From Notospermus geniculatus (taxonomy: Eukaryota > Nemertea > Pilidiophora > Heteronemertea > Lineidae), in assembly GCA_002633025.1 (NCBI GenBank), contig NMRB01001752.1, positions 49,451 to 113,450 of the forward strand: DNA of 64,000 nucleotides, in the 5' to 3' direction. Both the position numbers and the translations under genes were made by a program. The notes beneath the pieces are model-generated. The model was given only the letters and a program-made list of their open reading frames with translations. It had not been told where the DNA came from and did no database searches. Of the stretch, positions 54,402-64,000 are shown one piece after another; position 1 is the stretch's first letter; each line of letters begins with the position of its first letter.

Positions 54402-55430
54402 TGAAACAGGAACGAAATGATTTTGTAGAGAACATTTGTGTTGGAATGTTAAAACTAGCTGTTCGCTACGGAAGATTCACTGAAAATTTCATACAATTTG
54501 TTGTTGTTATATAGGGAGTCGTCGACTGTACCATCTGCCTATAGCCGTTTTTACACTACGCAGATTTTTGGCCCGGATGAACCGTGCCGTGCTCGACCCG
54601 GGCCAGGCCCGCCTCAGAAAGAGCATTTTACCCCATTTACACTGCGCCATGAAAACCGCGCCAATATCTGAATCGCCGGCTCTCCTTTCTGTGGAGGTAC
54701 GAAATCTCCGTCATTTTCAATATGTCTGCACCCATGATCATTCACGGCAATGACGTATTGAGTTCAAGGCCGATAAATGAGCATGCGCATTCACTAAAGG
54801 CGAGTCATTCAAGTGGGCCGAGCCACGGGGATCTGGGGAGTTGTTATCAAATTATTGACGATGTTCGAGGTTACTGACAATGTTCGGGGGTCGAACAACA
54901 CACGGTTACTGACAACACACGTAGAGCTTCCGTAGGAAGCGAAGGGGATGCATCGAATGCACGCGCGAAATACAGAAAATCACGCCAATTTCAACCGGCC
55001 GATTCACAATAAATATCCATGATATCCACCCAAAAATGCCTCCCGATTATTCTCCAAACATTTATTCTCTACTATGATAACAATTTACCTCACTTGCATG
55101 CCCCCAAACCTGTTTTTTATACCCTATTTTGATCGAAACTTTGCCGTTTTGAAAAGCACTTTCAGCGTTATCCACCGCGAGTGCACAGGAGCGAAGAAGC
55201 TGGACGAATTTGATTGGTTGATATTCTTCCGAGATTTCTTCAGGCTGTAATTTTTCCTGTAATAAAACAAAAACTTTTTATATATAGTAATGTTGCATAA
55301 GTCTTCAAATGTCCATATTTACACATAACAATGGGAACATATTATTTAGCTAATATTCAGGTGTATTTTTACGATGTAAGCACGCCTCCAGCGGGAGATT
55401 ATGGTACCAAACAAACAAACAAACAAGGAG
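54402..55430. other. Non-coding spacer
   Basis: Contains a GCCGTTTTTACACTACGCAG block with a partial inverse (CATTTACACTGCGCCATG) at 54547-54650, likely a small MITE, and (ACAA)n at 55410-55425. No gene is supported. Confidence 0.4.
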
Positions 55431-57153
55431 ACAAACGCGGCATTTTCAAAATCCGATTTCGACCATATTCCATATATTCCATTAAGAAACCCTAAACATG
55501 TAAAAATCGCTCGTAGTTTCGAACTAAAATGGCTCTAAGAGACACAAATGTGGTATCTTGGTAAGTATACAAAAATAATTTGGCCTAAAAATAGGCCTAG
55601 CCTAGGCCTAATTAGGCTAGGCCTAGGAGGCAAGGCCTACCCTAGAAGAGGCCTAGGGCCTACCCCCCCTGCCTAGGCATGCTAGGGCCTAGGCCTAGGC
55701 CTACCCTACGTACGCCTAGGCTAGGCCTAGTGCAAATCATCCGTTGCCCCGCGTTGGTCATGAATAACCTGATCAGCCGGACCTTGACTTGAGGTAGGCC
55801 TAGGTTAAGGCCAGATAAAAAAATCTTTAGTTGAGCATCACCTCCCGCCACATTCCCCCACAAATTTTCTTGAATCTTGCCGCCTTTTTACCATTTTAGC
55901 ACAAACTCTGAGATTCTCAATAGGGCCAATTGTTAGTAGGCCTAGGCCTACTGTTTAGTTTGAAATAAAAACCTTTTCTAATTTAAAGGTTCCTAATGTG
56001 GTTTGTTCCTAAGGGTTTGTGTGGAAGTTGTTGTATGGAAGCTGCAAAGCTTCAATCTCTTTCGATGATCACATTTCAGTATGAAAAATAAAAATAAAAA
56101 AAACATCCTCCCTCCTCACTTTTTACAAGTAGGCCTATGACCAGGCTTTCCGCCAGGATTTTCAAGGAGGGGGGAGGAAAAAAATTTTGAAAAAAAAAAA
56201 TTTTCAAACCAAAATTTTTTTTTCGTTTTTTTTTTGTTAAAAATGGCCTCCAGAGTCATTTTTTACACTCCAAAATGCAAAATTAGTCTTCCTTCTGACA
56301 AACGCGGCATTTTCAAAATCCGATTTCGACCATATTCCATATATTCCATTAAGAAACCCTAAACATGTAAAAATCGCTCGTAGTTTCGAAGTAAAATGGC
56401 TCTAAGAGACACAAATGTGGTATCTTGGTAAGTATACAAAAATAATTTGGCCTAAAAATAGGCCTAGCCTAGGCCTAATTAGGCTAGGCCTAGGAGGCGA
56501 GGCCTAGGCCTACCCCCCCCGCCTAGGCATGCTAGGGCCTAGGCCTAGGGCTAGGCCTACCCTACGCCTAGGCTAGTGCAAATCATCCGTTGCCCCGCGT
56601 TGGTCATGAATAACCTGATCAGCCGGACCTTGACTTGAGGTAGGCCTAGGTTAAGGCCAGATAAAAAAATCTTTAGTTGAGCATCACCTCCCGCCACATT
56701 CCCCCACAAATTTTCTTGAATCTTGCCGCCTTTTTACCATTTTACTTTTAGCACAAACTCTGAGATTCTCAATAGGGCCAATTGTTAGTAGGCCTAGGCC
56801 TACTGTTTAGTTTGAAATAAAAACCTTTTCTTAAAGGTTCCTAATGTGGTTTGTTCCTAAGGGTTTGTATGGCATGTATGGAAGTTGTTGTATGGAAGCT
56901 GCAAAGCTTCAAATCTCTTTCGATGATCACATTTCAGTATGAAAAATAAAAATAAAAAAAACATCCTCCCTCCTCACTTTTTACAAGTAGGCCTGCTGAC
57001 CAGGCTTTCCGCCAGGATTTTCAAGGAGGGGGGAGGAAAAAAAATTTTGAAAAAAAAAATTTTTCAAAAAATTTTTTTTCGGTTTTTTTTTTGTTAAAAA
57101 TGGCCTCCAGAGTCATTTTTTACACTCCAAAATGCAAAATTATTCTTCCTTCT
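55431..57153. repeat. Tandem duplication, two 867-bp copies
   Basis: Copy 1 is 55431-56297 and copy 2 begins at 56298 with the same ACAAACGCGGCATTTTCAAA. The copies remain very similar to about 57153, differing mainly by small indels (for example an added TACTTTTAGC-type insertion in copy 2). Each holds an AGGCCTA-rich core, the CTCACTTTTTACAAGTAGGC block and the GTCATTTTTTACACTCCAAA end. The level of identity suggests a recent event or an assembly duplication. Confidence 0.85.
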
Positions 57154-57640
57154 GCATGAAAATTGCATTTGAAATGTCAGGCGCGGATCCAGGATTTTTG
57201 GCAGAGGGGGGTCAGGACCGCTGAGAGCGGTCCTTGTAGGCGGCCGCCGAAGATACCTGCGCCAGCGGGGGGTCTGGGGGTCCTCCCCCAGCAAATTTTG
57301 AAATCTAGAAGGCCGTAGGATGCGATTTCCTGGCATCTCAGTATCAAAACAGAAGCTTTAGTCGTGCGGTTTTTTTGCTTATTGTCACAAACTATTGAAA
57401 AAAAAACAATCGGTGGTGGCGAGCAGGGGGGGGGTCACGACCCCCAAAACCCCCCCTCTGGATCCGCGCCTGAATGTGTGTGTAAGAAATTAAAGAAAAA
57501 CACTACTGAAGTGAAAATAGTGATGTTTGAAAATGGTTAGTCTGCAAACTTGAGGGGGGGGAGGATATCCCCTCCTTGAAATTTTTGAGGAGGGGATCAT
57601 CCCCCCCTCTCCCCCCTCTGGGAGAAACACTGTATGACTG
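57080..57640 (-). mobile_element. Reversed copy of the 21930 element, split by a MITE
   Basis: From GGAGAAACACTGTAT (57620s, complement of the CAGTGTTTCCGCC start) back through AGGATATCCCCTCCTTGA to GGCCTCCAGAGTCATTTT, this is the 21930-22230 family on the minus strand. It is interrupted at 57177-57474. It overlaps the end of the 867-bp duplication. Confidence 0.6.
57177..57474. mobile_element. hAT-type MITE, GGCGCGGATCCAGG ends
   Basis: CAGGCGCGGATCCAGGATTT at the left and its complement CTGGATCCGCGCCTG at the right. These ends are shared by a widespread class of animal hAT MITEs. The sequence either side rejoins as the 21930-family element. AATGT occurs at both junctions, perhaps what remains of an 8-bp duplication. 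Confidence 0.8.
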
Positions 57641-57934
57641 ATGCTAAACTAAAGATTTTTTTATATGGCCTAAAAAAGACAATGGAAAAAAGACAACACA
57701 AAAAGACAATGAGAAGACCTCCCCCCCCCGCAGGCCCAGTGGGGGCGGGCCACTCTCTCCATTGTAGGTCTATAAGGCGTAGGCCTAGGTAGACATGAAA
57801 TTCAAAACACACAAAAAAAAATTGTGTTGAGTGATAGGCCTAAAAGGCCATATTTGACAGGAAACACAATTGCAATTGAAAGGCCAACTGAAATGATTTT
57901 TATAGGCCTACATTTAGGCCTATTTAGGCCTATG

Positions 57935-59958
57935 CAATTCAGTGAAAGTCCTATGAAAATTGGATCAACAGAGTTATGGCCCAAAATCACTTTATAATTT
58001 CATAGCAAACCATTACCATGGTTGTCATTATGTCAAGGCATCACCGTATTGGGTTCATGACACTGACTGAGCTGTCCACAAAATCAAAGTCTTTATTTCT
58101 ATATCCAGTTTAGGCCTATGGTCATTGGGTCTTACGACGTACGTGTTCCATTATTCTGAAGCCAATTGCTACATGCCCTGGTTCTTGGTACTCTTCTTCC
58201 CTCTGCCTTTGCCCTTGCCGGAACTTCCCTTCCCTCTGGCTGACTCTGGCGGTACACATGAAGGACAATACCATTTCAAACTTGACCTGCTCAGGAAGGG
58301 TTCATCACCTTTGAGCTTAACACATGGGTAGTGGAACCATTTTTGGCATTTATTGCATGCCACACTTTCTTCTTCAACTGATGATGGCTCGTCAATGCAG
58401 TCTTGCCCACACTTCCCACAGGGATAGGATTCTTCATCAGCTACAGGTGCAGGTTCATCAGTCTTTTTTTTCTTCTTGCTGGTGGTTCCACTTGCCCCTG
58501 CTGCTGCTAGTCTCGACCGGAGCGCCTGTTTCTTCTTCTTGGGCAAGGAAGCCTTGAATCTCGTCATAGTGTCACTGAATATGACCTTGCTAAAATGAGT
58601 TGTTACCCGCTCATAAGTGTCCAAAACTGCTGAATCAAACAGGTCCTCTTCTTCAGCCTCAGGCGTTTCAAATAGGTTGAACCACGTGGCCAGAAGATCT
58701 GTGTCTGCTTGTACTGCAGATACTGTCCTGGCGAGTAGTCCTTCGTCAGCATATAAATGGAACTTCTCAAATGAGAGACAATCCTCCAATTTCGCATACA
58801 GCTGTACAAAAAACAGAAAGGTTCTGTCATTGACATAGGTCAGTCCCCTCCGTATACCCTGTTTTTGGTATGTCTCTTCAATGCTGTCAGGGTAGTTTGT
58901 CTCTTGTATCACTGTGCCCTCACTTTGTCTCAACTGACTTAAGACTCTCCTCTCTTTGTAGGAGAAACTTCTTACAGACCTATGATGGCTCTTTTGAGCC
59001 GCTTCACCCAAATGATAGACAGCCTTCGCCACTGATGCCCCAGCAATAAACCGGATTTTACTCTGCATGGCACCGTCAAAATCAGTAAGAGTCTTTACAC
59101 CAGGTTTGCTCAATTCCATCTCTTGTTTCTGAATCACCCGGACACTTGCCTCATGAATCAACCTCTCTACAACACTATCTACCATGCAACTACAACATTT
59201 GAACTCAGTCTTGTCACAAGCATGGCCAAGGAATGCATTGCTCTTGGCACTGAACAAATCAGATGTTTGAAATCCAAACAAACCTGACACCCCAAAGCAC
59301 TTGTTCCATGTGTCAGCCTTAGTGCCTGGTTTGCACGGTTCCTTAAGAAGCGACACACATTTCGAATACACAAATGAGAGAAAAGTCTTCAACTTGTCCC
59401 TGCTTTCATCTTCCAGCATATTCTCATACACCCTTGCCATCTGTTCCTGTGGAGGTAATAGAGAACCAGACTTTGGTGGAACTGGCACCAACTTCATAAC
59501 AAAGTCTCTAATATCCCAAGGAAAATCTTCTCCAACATCCGTATCTTCCGGGTCATCTGCAACAAATGTGCCACCACTAGGTTGTGCACAGTCTACTTCC
59601 TTCATGGCACTGCTTTCTGCCTGCTCATGGAAAACACTGGAACATGCAACAGCTGAAAAGATAAACAAAAAACAGAATGAAATGAACGAAGGGCTCAATG
59701 ACCTTTTGCTGAGCATGTGGTGTCTTCGGCTCGGGCATTGTCAGGGTTTGACATTTATTTTACGTCGGAAGGTGAAGTGCAGCTTCCATGGCCATCTGGA
59801 CAATTTGGAGTGTTCTCAGAAGCTGTTCCTTCGTTCTCAGAAAGCTCTCTTGAACCCGCTGCCTGGACAACCATAGTAATGGTTGCAATGGAACTGTAAA
59901 GTGATTTTTGGCCATAACTCCTCTCTGTTCCAATTTTCATAAGACTTTCACTGAATTG
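57935..59958. repeat. Inverted 91-bp repeats around the PHD exon
   Basis: 57935-58025 and 59867-59958 are complements, sharing CAATTCAGTGAAAGTC and AATCACTTTA / TAAAGTGATTTTT with CCATTACCATGGTTGT. They bracket the PHD-encoding exon. The second copy lies inside the proposed intron of the same gene. This may be a dispersed repeat by chance or a structural feature of the element. Confidence 0.7.
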
Positions 59959-61277
59959 TTCCTTATTCACTGCACTTTTTATACAATAAATGTGTAAAAA
60001 CCATTTCAATTGACCTGTGATCATGGTTTAAAAATCCCCTGTAACCTCCAGTGGCTGGAAAAAAAGTTCAAAATTGCAGTATTTAATACCAACCTTGTTG
60101 GTCAGACAGCCGACAACAGGAGAGATCATCACATGGATTTTTATTTTCGGCACGTTCATAGAATGCATACACTTCATTGCTATGCCTGATGACTCCTTCG
60201 GTATTGAAGTTCTGCACTTGTAGTCCATCTTTATGAGTGCAACGTCCGATGGCTACCCCCATCTGGCCTGGTTGAAAGAAACCATAGCAGTCTACTACTA
60301 AGTGTGTGATAGTCTGCCCCTGTGCCCGGTGAACTGTTATAGCATGGGCCAGTTTCAGGGGAAATTGCTGGCGGTTAGCAATGGGCAATGCCCCACCATA
60401 TTCGTACACAGTAAAGTTCTCTCTGGATAATTTGTGATGTTTTCCACTGAAGTTGACAGTTGGTCCATCCTGATCCAAATGTGTCACTGTTCCCTTTGAA
60501 CCATTAGGCAAAGCACTGTTCAATGTCTTAATCAGAATCACGGGGCTATTGAGTTTTAATTTGAGATTTCTGGCTGCAGGACACTTTTTCAAAAGAGATG
60601 TTTGACCGCTGTCTACACACCTGTATGACTTAACTTCCCCCTCTGTACTATCCAGTCCCTCCTGGTTGTAATAGTTCACGTCAAAGTTTGAGCTACATAT
60701 TAAGACTGAATCATCAAAGTCTATTGGTCTCTGTAGTCCCTTCAATAGCCCAATTGTTTCGACACTGAGTTTTCCCTGACAAAGTTGTTGCACTGCCTTT
60801 ACCAAGTCGTCCTCGTTCTGTCGATGAACAGATATAAGGTTTATGTGATGAGGAAAACACTTCTGGAATGCTAATGAAGTGAAACAGTACTCCCCATAAT
60901 CATTGTATCTTGTTGAAGGGACAGGTGGCAACTGGAAAAAGTCACCACTGGCTATGACCTGAATGCCACCAAACAGTCTGTCACTGTTCCGAGTCCTCCT
61001 ACACACAAATTCCACCTGCTTCCACACTTTTTTCGAAATCATTGAAACCTCATCAATGATAAGGACATCTGTTTCAGTAATTCTTGCTAAGCAACCTTCC
61101 CACTTATGGTCATGGTGGATGTGGTTCAACAGCTGCTCGTTTGCAAATCGCCCGTCTTGGATACCAGCCCAGTGGTGCAAGGTTGTTGCACCAACACCCA
61201 GCTGGACACTGGACATTCCAGTTGATGAAGTGGCAGCAACACGTTTTCCATTTCTTCTTAGGTCTGTGGCAATTTTC
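58169..61277 (-). CDS. PIF1-like helicase joined to PHD-finger protein
   Basis: Two exons on the minus strand: 61277-60094 and 59652-58169. The acceptors are TTTCTTTCAG and TATCTTTTCAG, and the donor of the first is GTTGGT. The 441-bp intron is phase 1 on both sides, so the frame runs through to give about 888 residues in the window. Exon 1 is the body of a superfamily 1B helicase: ATSSTG (Ia), LIIDEVSM (Walker B), ASGDFFQLPPV (III), AHAITVHRAQGQT (V) and VAIGRC (VI). The Walker A loop should lie just upstream and is not in the sequence before 61277. Exon 2 has an acidic start, an unrecognised Cys-containing middle, a Lys-rich PKKKKQALRSR run and a C-terminal C4HC3 PHD finger (CGKCGQDC, CNKCQKWFHYPC, WYCPSC) before a basic tail. 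PHD fingers bind histone H3 tails. Alternatively these are two separate genes; the join is inferred from splice sites and phase. Confidence 0.75.
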
Positions 61278-61332
61278 CTGAAAGAAAAGTAGCATACATG
61301 TAACTCATGATAATTCAATTTTTTACAGGTTA

Positions 61333-63624
61333 ATGTTCCACATCAGGGCGATAGAAGACAGGACTGTCAAGTTGGATCACCGTATATATGACGAATACAC
61401 AGCTTACTGTGTCAAGACAGACATCGCAGTGCCAGCAACCCAAACATGCTTTGGGGAGGTCCTCAGCAAGTTATATCCTTCGTTATATAGAGACAAAAAG
61501 GGAAATTATTATGGACTGGAGTACACCAAAGCTGATATGGTATTAAGTGACGTAACTTTTCCGAGCTACTGTCAAGTATCAACAGACGGAGGTGTCATCA
61601 ACATAGATATACCAACTACTCATGTGGTTAACGAGAGAACACTGATTGTGAAAGTTAAGATTCAGGATTACCACCTGACAGTGAACGTGGATGGTATAGA
61701 ATTGAACTTGAGTCAATTTGGACTTGCCGACAAGTTCCATCTCAACCAGAGAAATGTTGACGGATTAATTTCAGTGATGCAGAAAATAGTATTCTGTAAA
61801 GGGAGGATATCTGATGAGAAGTACTCAGCCAAAGATGTAGTAATCGAAAGGTGGAGTTCAGTAACTTCTCATGGATGTGTGGAGGTAGTTGCCAAAGGAC
61901 CAACGTGTGACAGGGTAATGCCATTTAACTGCAGGGGAAACACTTGTGTGAAATGTAAAAACCATTTGAACTACTTGCTGAAAAAGGTGGGTACTGGAAA
62001 GGAGAATGACCAGAATGTGGACAACATTTCATCGCCTCCTCTGAACAATCCTCGGCAGTCTGATCCTGATCCTATGGAGGTTTTGAAGAAAGCACTACCT
62101 CATGCTCCACCTGCATTCATGACTTTAATAAAAAGTCAGCTTCTTAATTGCAATGATAAGGATGCACGGCAGCGAAAATGGGACCCTGAGGTCGTAAGTG
62201 TCTGTTTGTCGCTATGGTGTCGGTCGCCACAGGCCTACAGGGACTTAAGCGAATCTGGTATGTTAGTGTTACCATCAGAACGTTGGTTAAGCCACCAAAA
62301 GAACTTTGTGAAGCAAGAACCAGGCTTCTGTGAAGAAAATATGCAGTGGATGGCAACAGAGGCAACACGGCGTTGTGTGCCAGAAGCAGGAATGAGGGGA
62401 GGGGTCATCATCGACGAGATGAGTATCCAGGATGATCTGCAGGTGGTTAGAAATGGAAACACTTGGAACATTGCAGGAGGAACAAATATGGGTGAAACCT
62501 GTGAGGACATTAGGATTGTAAGGCAGAACAAAAACCAATGTGTTCTTGCCACTGAAATGCTACAGATCATATTTCTTGGATTTACAGGCTTCAGGTGGCC
62601 AGTAGCGTATTTTGCGACAACTACTGCTCTGGCTTTTGAGATCAACATATTATTCTGGCAGGCAGTTAAACTTCTGGGCAATCATGGCTTCACTGTCGAA
62701 TACTGTAGTTTGGATGGTGCATCAACGAACAGGTCTTTCATTCGTATGCATTTCAGTGTTGACCCTAGAGATAACTTTTTCACCATGAAGGACAAATACG
62801 ATGTAACACATGAGATTACACTAGTTCAGGACATAAAACACACCATCAAAAAGATAAGAAATGGACTGTACTCTAGACAACTTGAAATTGATGGAGTGCC
62901 AGTTGTGTGGGACCACTGGCAGAAGGCTTACGAATACAATCAGACTGGAGTGAGGATTCACAAGAAGCTGACTGATGAACACATAAATCTCACCACAACG
63001 ACAAAGATGCGAAACCATCTAGCTATGGAGGTGTTAGATGCCAATATGCTTTATTTGATGAGAGCTTACGCCAAGCATCTAGGACCAGATCATTCCCAGC
63101 ATTTGACCAAGACTATTGAACTACTTGAGAAAACCAGTGTCTTGATTTCCATTTTTATGGATAAAAATCGGGCCATATCAACCACCGATGACATACGTCT
63201 TCAGCAGTTGTTGGATGTGATGGAATTCTTCAAGGAATGGGAACAGAAGGGGTCCAGGAACAAGGCAGCACTTCTCACAGAGCAGACCCGAGAGGATATT
63301 CACTCCGCGATAACTGGATTTGTGTCAATGACGCGGCGGATGGTCAAACTGGGGATTTCCATCACTCCTGGGTATATAAACTCAGATATCGTGGAAAACT
63401 TTTTCTGCCAACAGAGAGGCATATGCCATGGCTCCAATACCAATCCCACTGTATCACAATATGGCCCTGCTGTCAACGCAATCATACTGATGCAAAGTAC
63501 GCTTTCCAAAAAATGTAACTCGGGACAGTTGCGAACACAGCCTATGGCACTGTCAGCACCAAAGAAAGCAGTGAAACGGTTGAGGCCCAGTGTCGAGAAA
63601 GTCGGTAAACAGATAAGGGTGTAG
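61333..63624 (+). CDS. P-element/THAP9-like transposase with RFX-like start
   Basis: An intact 763-codon frame. Residues ~18-55 (YDEYTAYCVKTDI, TQTCFGEVLSKLYPSLYR, YYGLEY) resemble the RFX/D5-type winged helix, in place of the THAP finger of known P-type enzymes. A CxxC-type knuckle (CRGNTCVKCKNHLNYLL) is near residue 199. The catalytic part follows: LPSERWLSHQ, then VIIDEMSI (first Asp, ~360), SLDGASTN (second Asp, ~460), DIKHTIKKIRN (~500, as in the D-x-x-H-x-x-K-x-x-R-N of P/THAP9) and VENFFCQQRG (Glu, ~687) with NPTVSQYG. All three acidic residues are present. A strong acceptor (ATTTTTTACAG, ending 61328) sits just ahead of the ATG, so a 5' exon may exist. AATAAA at 63731 could serve as the polyadenylation signal. 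It is head-to-head with the helicase-PHD gene, 55 bases apart. Confidence 0.85.
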   Translation: MFHIRAIEDRTVKLDHRIYDEYTAYCVKTDIAVPATQTCFGEVLSKLYPSLYRDKKGNYYGLEYTKADMVLSDVTFPSYCQVSTDGGVINIDIPTTHVVNERTLIVKVKIQDYHLTVNVDGIELNLSQFGLADKFHLNQRNVDGLISVMQKIVFCKGRISDEKYSAKDVVIERWSSVTSHGCVEVVAKGPTCDRVMPFNCRGNTCVKCKNHLNYLLKKVGTGKENDQNVDNISSPPLNNPRQSDPDPMEVLKKALPHAPPAFMTLIKSQLLNCNDKDARQRKWDPEVVSVCLSLWCRSPQAYRDLSESGMLVLPSERWLSHQKNFVKQEPGFCEENMQWMATEATRRCVPEAGMRGGVIIDEMSIQDDLQVVRNGNTWNIAGGTNMGETCEDIRIVRQNKNQCVLATEMLQIIFLGFTGFRWPVAYFATTTALAFEINILFWQAVKLLGNHGFTVEYCSLDGASTNRSFIRMHFSVDPRDNFFTMKDKYDVTHEITLVQDIKHTIKKIRNGLYSRQLEIDGVPVVWDHWQKAYEYNQTGVRIHKKLTDEHINLTTTTKMRNHLAMEVLDANMLYLMRAYAKHLGPDHSQHLTKTIELLEKTSVLISIFMDKNRAISTTDDIRLQQLLDVMEFFKEWEQKGSRNKAALLTEQTREDIHSAITGFVSMTRRMVKLGISITPGYINSDIVENFFCQQRGICHGSNTNPTVSQYGPAVNAIILMQSTLSKKCNSGQLRTQPMALSAPKKAVKRLRPSVEKVGKQIRV

Positions 63625-63629
63625 CGTAG

Positions 63630-64000
63630 GAGATAGGATGGCAGAGGTGAGGTAAGTACAGTCATATATTATGTTTACTTTTAGCTGATGGCCCAGATTC
63701 CAAAGTTTTAAGGTCAGATCAACCTGTAAGAATAAAGAAACCTACAGGTTTTCATCACAGACAATTATTCATGATATTGCTCCTAACCGCTAAGTTCCTA
63801 TAAAAGGGTCCGTCTCAAAAATACATTGAAGCCTGAGTGTGTATTTTTTTCAACAGGGGAGAGGGGGCGCTTGCAACTATGGTCACCATTTCACGTCTTT
63901 AAAAAATTGTTTGATGATGGTACATATTCTTAGACTTAGGGGCCGACCCATTCCCTTGATGATGGTACGTTCTTAGGGGCCGTCCCATTCCTAAGACATA
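63630..64000. other. 3' flank of the transposase gene
   Basis: Contains a short hairpin (CCTACAGGTT / AACCTGTAAG, 63722-63750) and two copies of TTAGGGGCCG(A/T)CCCATTCC at 63937 and 63972. No terminal repeat matching the left side of the block was found before the window ends. Confidence 0.4.

Overview
The window looks like genomic DNA from an animal, most likely a marine deuterostome invertebrate (echinoderm, hemichordate or similar). The evidence is split genes with GT-AG introns, an intact seven-transmembrane receptor, very dense TA-flanked miniature transposons, tRNA-derived SINEs and LINE 3' ends, and abundant AGGCCTA-type runs. The taxon is an inference from repeat style and was not confirmed. 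There are two assembly gaps (13831-14055 and 48455-49265).

Layout. (1) 0.7-18.5 kb: a minus-strand host-like gene of at least 11 small exons whose junctions mostly keep frame. Its introns are packed with miniature elements. I do not recognise the protein. (2) 18.5-25 kb: non-coding repeats, including a telomere-like array that is an inverted copy of one at 11.7 kb, a nested pair of palindromic elements with a 9-bp target duplication, and two LINE tails on opposite strands. (3) 25.1-29.2 kb: a near-complete hAT-like transposon with a two-exon transposase gene broken by one in-frame stop. (4) 29.2-32.6 kb: a fold-back structure built from two opposed, partly deleted copies of a nuclease-like gene with a cysteine-rich tail, itself carrying a 729-bp TA element. 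(5) 32.6-35.7 kb: broken Helitron and PIF1-like helicase pieces. (6) 35.7-42.4 kb: mostly relics, including a 1.3-kb TA element carrying seven copies of a 15-bp motif inserted in an old ORF, a Ty3/gypsy-type Gag fragment, and one good unidentified exon. (7) 43.7-52.5 kb: clustered and nested hairpin elements, several dated relative to each other by exact target duplications. (8) 53.3-54.4 kb: a single-exon rhodopsin-type GPCR. (9) 55.4-57.2 kb: an 867-bp tandem duplication, followed by further repeats. (10) 58.2-63.6 kb: the most interesting block. A minus-strand gene appears to join a PIF1-like helicase to a PHD finger protein. It lies head-to-head with a plus-strand P-element/THAP9-like transposase that starts with an RFX-like winged helix.

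How they fit: apart from the minus-strand multi-exon gene, the GPCR and perhaps the exon at 42.1 kb, almost everything readable is transposon-derived. The last block could be one large autonomous DNA transposon that brings its own helicase and chromatin reader. No ends for it were found inside the window, so that remains a hypothesis.
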